64,000 nucleotides of DNA from Pseudovirgaria hyperparasitica (lineage: Eukaryota; Ascomycota; Dothideomycetes; Acrospermales; Acrospermaceae). Below are positions 59,894 to 64,000 of the stretch, piece by piece. Positions within the stretch are counted from its first letter, which is position 1, and the number at the start of each line of letters is the position of its first letter. The notes under the pieces are model-generated. The model was not told the origin of the DNA, made no database searches, and saw nothing but the letters and a program-made list of their open reading frames with translations. Location of the stretch: NCBI RefSeq assembly GCF_010093815.1, contig NW_022985567.1, positions 645,367 through 709,366 on the forward strand. The letters are read 5' to 3'. Made by a program: the position numbers and the translations under genes.

Positions 59894-62800
59894 GGTGAGC
59901 AGTGTTAACCACTAGCCAAATTGAATCAATTGTACCTAGCTGACAGCTAGGCTCCGATGTCATTTGAGGTCGAACTTTCGTCACTGGGGTAGGTAGGAAA
60001 AGGTCTAACATAGCGTCGGCGCTTGTAATTTTATAAGCATGAAAACGAAAAGGCGGGCTGACCCGACGACGGACCTCGTCGATTTGTACTCTACATAGCT
60101 ATCACCTGCCATCGTTTGCCCACGTATAGGCACAATATGCTCTACCAGAGACCAATCCAGGCATATGTGTATATTCTGTCAATCGCACTGATGTCTTGTG
60201 TTCTCGACCTTAGTCCTTACAACACCTCCTTCCCAACCTTTGTTCGCCACTATAACGCTGAGATTTATGTTCATTCTTTGACTGGCCAAGTTTTGCTCTT
60301 CGCTTCCATTGCCACTTCTGCACGTCCAGGTCTCCATGCACGTATCACGAATCCCGAAATCCCATCACAAAGCCCCCCCCCCGAGCAACTCACGCCATTT
60401 TTCGATGCCACGACTCGAGTAACCCTGGTATCCTTAAAGATCTGTGGGCACGCGCTGACGTGAGGCTGCGACATAACTCATCAACCAGTCTGATCAGTCC
60501 CCATCATCATACAACCCCATACTCCGGGCAGACTCTACGGTACTGGCGGAAGAAATTCTGGCTATATTTCAGTCTGGACCAGGGAAAGGACTTTGTCAAA
60601 ATCCACGTAGCACATCGGTAGAACGTCTCATTGGCAGTCATTTCGTTCTTGATATATTACTCCCTCAGGCTCATGTACCTAAGCGCTATCGTTTCGTATT
60701 CTCGTGTGGCATATTGCATAAGTCCTTCGATTGGCGCAGAGATGGCTCGAGTGATTGCGTTGTAGGAGTTGCAGGAGTCTAGAGGAAAAGTCCTGCCGGC
60801 ATGCCACATCACAGCAACCAGCATTACACCCGCGGGGAACCAGTATGGTGGATGTGTCCAGTAAACGGACGCAGAGTCATCTGGCTATCTGTGTAGAAAC
60901 TGCTTTGTTGTAAGCTTCCGTTCTTGGCGTGGGATTAATTTCTTGACGGCATGTCTTGACCCCTGACCGCGACTGTGTCGACAATGTGTCAAAACGTGGA
61001 GGTTGTGTCGGGTCCTTCCGAGGATAGAGGAATGCTCTGAATAATCAGGCTGTCGTAAAGTCGACCTGCATCGGGTCGCTCGCAACGATGTCTAATCTCG
61101 TGTCATGCGTTCTCGGGGACGGAAAATCTTGAAACTGAGCCGGTCACATCGACTCCACCTCAAAGTTTTCTGTTGATTAAGGAATCGTTTACGGAAGGTG
61201 ATGATAGCTCTTATGGTGATCACTTCTTCGAAGACGCGGCATATGCTACTGTCTACTGGGATACGATTTACGAGCAAGCCAGGATGAGAGGCAACATCAA
61301 CTTGCTTCACGGTATATATCGACAGTGAGCCAAGGAAGAAGCTATTCAGTATACTGCTCACGGAATGACAGCCTCAAAGACGGCACTCAATCTTTATTTC
61401 TAGATCTGATATCGATTGACACAGCATCAACCCATCGCCGATGCTCCGGTGCGTATCCCAGTAGTCGATAATTAATACATAGTATCAACTAATACTCGGC
61501 TCAACCGGCTGGCATTTGCATGATTTCAAAAGCCTCCGTCATTGACAGACTGTAATGAAGGACATCTCAGCCAATGCAGAACCATGAATCTTCCGGAGAA
61601 TCCGGACCAATCTCTATTCTTGCTGCCTAGTTCCACAGCATTCTCATATTCCAGAAGTCGTGTCCTACCTAGCGTTTCTATTCGGTATATGTCTAAGTCT
61701 GTCTTGATCGGAATGTCTCACGCCTTGCCGTGGGATAGAGAGTGTGAGAAGGCGCAGTTTGATTCGTGTCTAAACATCGTGCTGTGTGCTTGAGCATTTC
61801 CTTGACACTGCCTACTGGACATGGGATTCTGTGTCAGGGATAAGGAATAGTAGCTATGTGTGTGCTTATGTGTCTGCGAGGGTATGTCTCGAGATGGTAT
61901 GTCGATACGTCGAAAGAGCATGACAAGAAACGAAAAGAGTGACAGCACATGCCCATGCTTTCCATTCCTTACATTTCACGAACAACACAGCTGTACTATG
62001 TAGAGCTCCGCACGATTGGCCTTTCCCTCCACACAAGTCATACAACACTATCAAACATAATGTGTTAAAGCTCAGGTATATCCTCATTCAACACCTACCA
62101 GAATCTCCCTGATAGCTCCCACGTAATAATCTAAGCCAACGTACCTCAGCCTGACCTATTAGTCACACAGTCTATATTGAAAGCCCAAACACAGAGTCGT
62201 AATATTGCTTTCAACGAGATCGAGATAGTAGGTGCTCAATTGTAGGGAGACCGTGGATATACGGTCATTCAGGTATCCGTGGGGATTAAATGGCATGCTG
62301 CTCGGGAGTGAAATTGTAAAAGGAACTGGATGGATCGTCGTATGCTTCAGTGTCTGTGAGAGGCTCAGGGTGTGACGCACTTGGGATACATCAGTAATTG
62401 ACATGCATGCATCATGGTCGCGCCTGGAAGATTGGTTGCCGTTTGGCAATTGTTGGGCAAAAGCCCTATCTTTGCTCAGCAACTATCACGAAGATGGTAC
62501 GGTTTCCTTATTCCAGGGCGATAGTTCAACACACATCGGGCACACACTTCAACATTGAACACAATCGCTGTGGTTGATTTCTAGATTCGATGGACATAAA
62601 ATCAAACCACAGAAGACCGTGATTAAGGCATCATAACATGAGTGTCTCTCTGTATATCACGAGCCGCGATAGCCGTTGTACGGCTGACCATTTGGAAGCT
62701 AGGCTATTCCTTCCTGTTTGAGCTTGAAGTCTCACGGTGGTCATGATGGGTGGGCGGGTCGGTGATCAGCAAGGAAACTAGAATTCGCAGGCAGCTCATG

Positions 62801-64000
62801 GCGAGCAGCGGAACGCCGTCTGATCAAGATGTTCAACAGACAAGGAGTACCGGCACGTTTCTATCGGTCTGTAAGGACTGCGTTGGCATCAAAAGAAAAA
62901 GCACCGATGCAACGTCGTGCAGATACCCGCCTCCATTGCCAACACGGCGGCTGTATGATGCAGGTGTATATGTATGAGCCAAAGGCAAAAAGGGTAACAA
63001 CGCCGTGTTCGGAACGTTCGATGATCGGCCACAACAGCGCCGACGGGACAGCGATAATGGCTGCAGTAGCAGACGATCACGATACGTAGGGTAGGCATCT
63101 GAGCCTTGCGTGGGTAGTTGTGCCGATCAAGCAACTCTTGCACCGGTCGATCGTGTCATCAGAATCGCACGAGAAGGACAAGTTCTTGTACCAGGGTGTG
63201 TGTACACATAGTACGGTATGGGATGGTATATAGCAGGGTTTCTGCGCCGCTGTGGCTGGCTCGACCGCATGCCTGCTCCGTAGAAGATGAAAGCGCTGAA
63301 GGCTAATGCAACAGCGACAAGAGATCGTCGCGGCGCGTACCCTTGGGGAAATCCGAGAATGCTTGTCAAAACCGGTACTAGCACGGAGAGCAACCCGAGT
63401 TGGGCAGAGTGTGTTATACAGTTGACTGGTCTGGTCGGGTTCAAAGGAAACCTCCATCCCTCAGACTAGAGCCCTACTAGTCGGAAGTAAGGGGGCGCGA
63501 ATGAACGACCAAACGCTGGATGCGAACTATCAGATTGCAGGATGGGGAATAGTCCCGCAAACAAATGGCGTCTACCGATTGCTGAAAGCAATTGTCGATA
63601 CCCAAAGCGCCGACAGGCCGACGTTCTAGAATATAGATTCTTCTGGGCTAGTACAATGCGGAAGACGCGAAGGAACACTACCACACGTGCAGGCTTGACT
63701 TTCGCGTGGGATAGGTGATTGCGGCACAGCAGGTTCCTTTGTAAGTAATGGGAACAAATAGTCCAAGGACGACTTTCCGCATCAGGCATATGATGCTGAA
63801 TCGACGACCGGTGCCATCTGTCACTGGCTGTGGCGCGCGACGCGGACCGCCTAATGTGGTTCGTGAGGCACATTGCACATTCAGGTATAGTGTTTGACAC
63901 AGGTGACTGGAGAACGTGTTTCTGGTCGAGTCGAGCAGCAAGTATGGACAAGACAATTGCTTTTCAAGGCTTGTAGGTCATTGTCAGGCTACTTTACCCA
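59894..64000. other. 4.1-kb region without supported gene
   Basis: Only short frames. A + frame from the ATG at 60137 (108 codons, beginning MLYQRPIQAYVYILSIALM) has a hydrophobic start. Minus-strand frames at 63127-63444 and 63466-63951 lack ATG starts, though the first has a hydrophobic stretch (LGLLSVLVPVLTSILGF). None has a recognised family or convincing splice structure. No repeats of note. Confidence 0.5.

Noticed and set aside
60137-60463. 108-codon + frame with hydrophobic N-terminus
   Set aside because: No family recognised, no splice support, contains a poly-C run; kept only as context for the 13-mer finding.
63127-63951. Minus-strand frames with a membrane-like segment
   Set aside because: Neither begins with ATG, no good intron joins them, and no conserved motif is visible.

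Overview
The window looks like euchromatic DNA of a filamentous ascomycete (Pezizomycotina, probably Dothideomycetes). Introns are about 48-75 nt with GTRNGT-type donors and most ORFs are interrupted by them. The genes have typical ascomycete forms (ApsA/Num1-type cortical PH protein, Tps2, Dal5-type transporter, RPA190, PRP3), and one tandem array shows CpA-to-TpA substitutions like repeat-induced point mutation (RIP). The class-level placement is inference.

I support sixteen protein-coding genes, with splice sites worked out by hand and frame-checked. Left to right: 3' end of a Dal5/allantoate-type MFS permease (+), GPN3 (-), S-adenosylmethionine synthetase with seven exons including 14- and 19-nt microexons (+), SEC24 (+), RPL28/uL15 (+), a candidate 37-aa two-exon microprotein gene (-), CNS1 (-), an ApsA/Num1-type PH protein (+), TPS2 (-), a Trf4/Cid1-type nucleotidyltransferase with a presequence-like N-terminus (+), a secreted protein of unknown function (-), a divergent SDR with a long disordered tail (-), RPN6 (-), a 2288-aa coiled-coil protein with degenerate helical repeats (+), RPA190 (-) and PRP3 (+). 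Most are housekeeping genes for GTPase-assisted RNA polymerase assembly, methyl donor supply, COPII transport, translation, Hsp90 co-chaperoning, the proteasome, rRNA transcription and splicing. They do not form one pathway or a biosynthetic cluster. Divergent pairs sharing promoters are GPN3/SAM synthetase, CNS1/apsA-like, TPS2/nucleotidyltransferase, RPN6/coiled-coil and RPA190/PRP3.

The genes are separated by five unusually long gene-poor blocks of about 3.7-4.2 kb each: 9638-13877, 15187-19166, 23338-27341, 36047-39778 and 59894-64000. The first three are packed with micro- and minisatellites (GT, TAGGG, CCTA, GGT, CATC, CAACA, a 12-mer and a decayed ~220-340-bp array). The last two are more ordinary sequence without a supported gene. 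I recognise no transposon, retroelement, rRNA, tRNA or CRISPR. The most noteworthy items are the microprotein gene, the RIP-like tandem array, the atypical SDR with its tail, and the repeat architecture of the giant coiled-coil protein.
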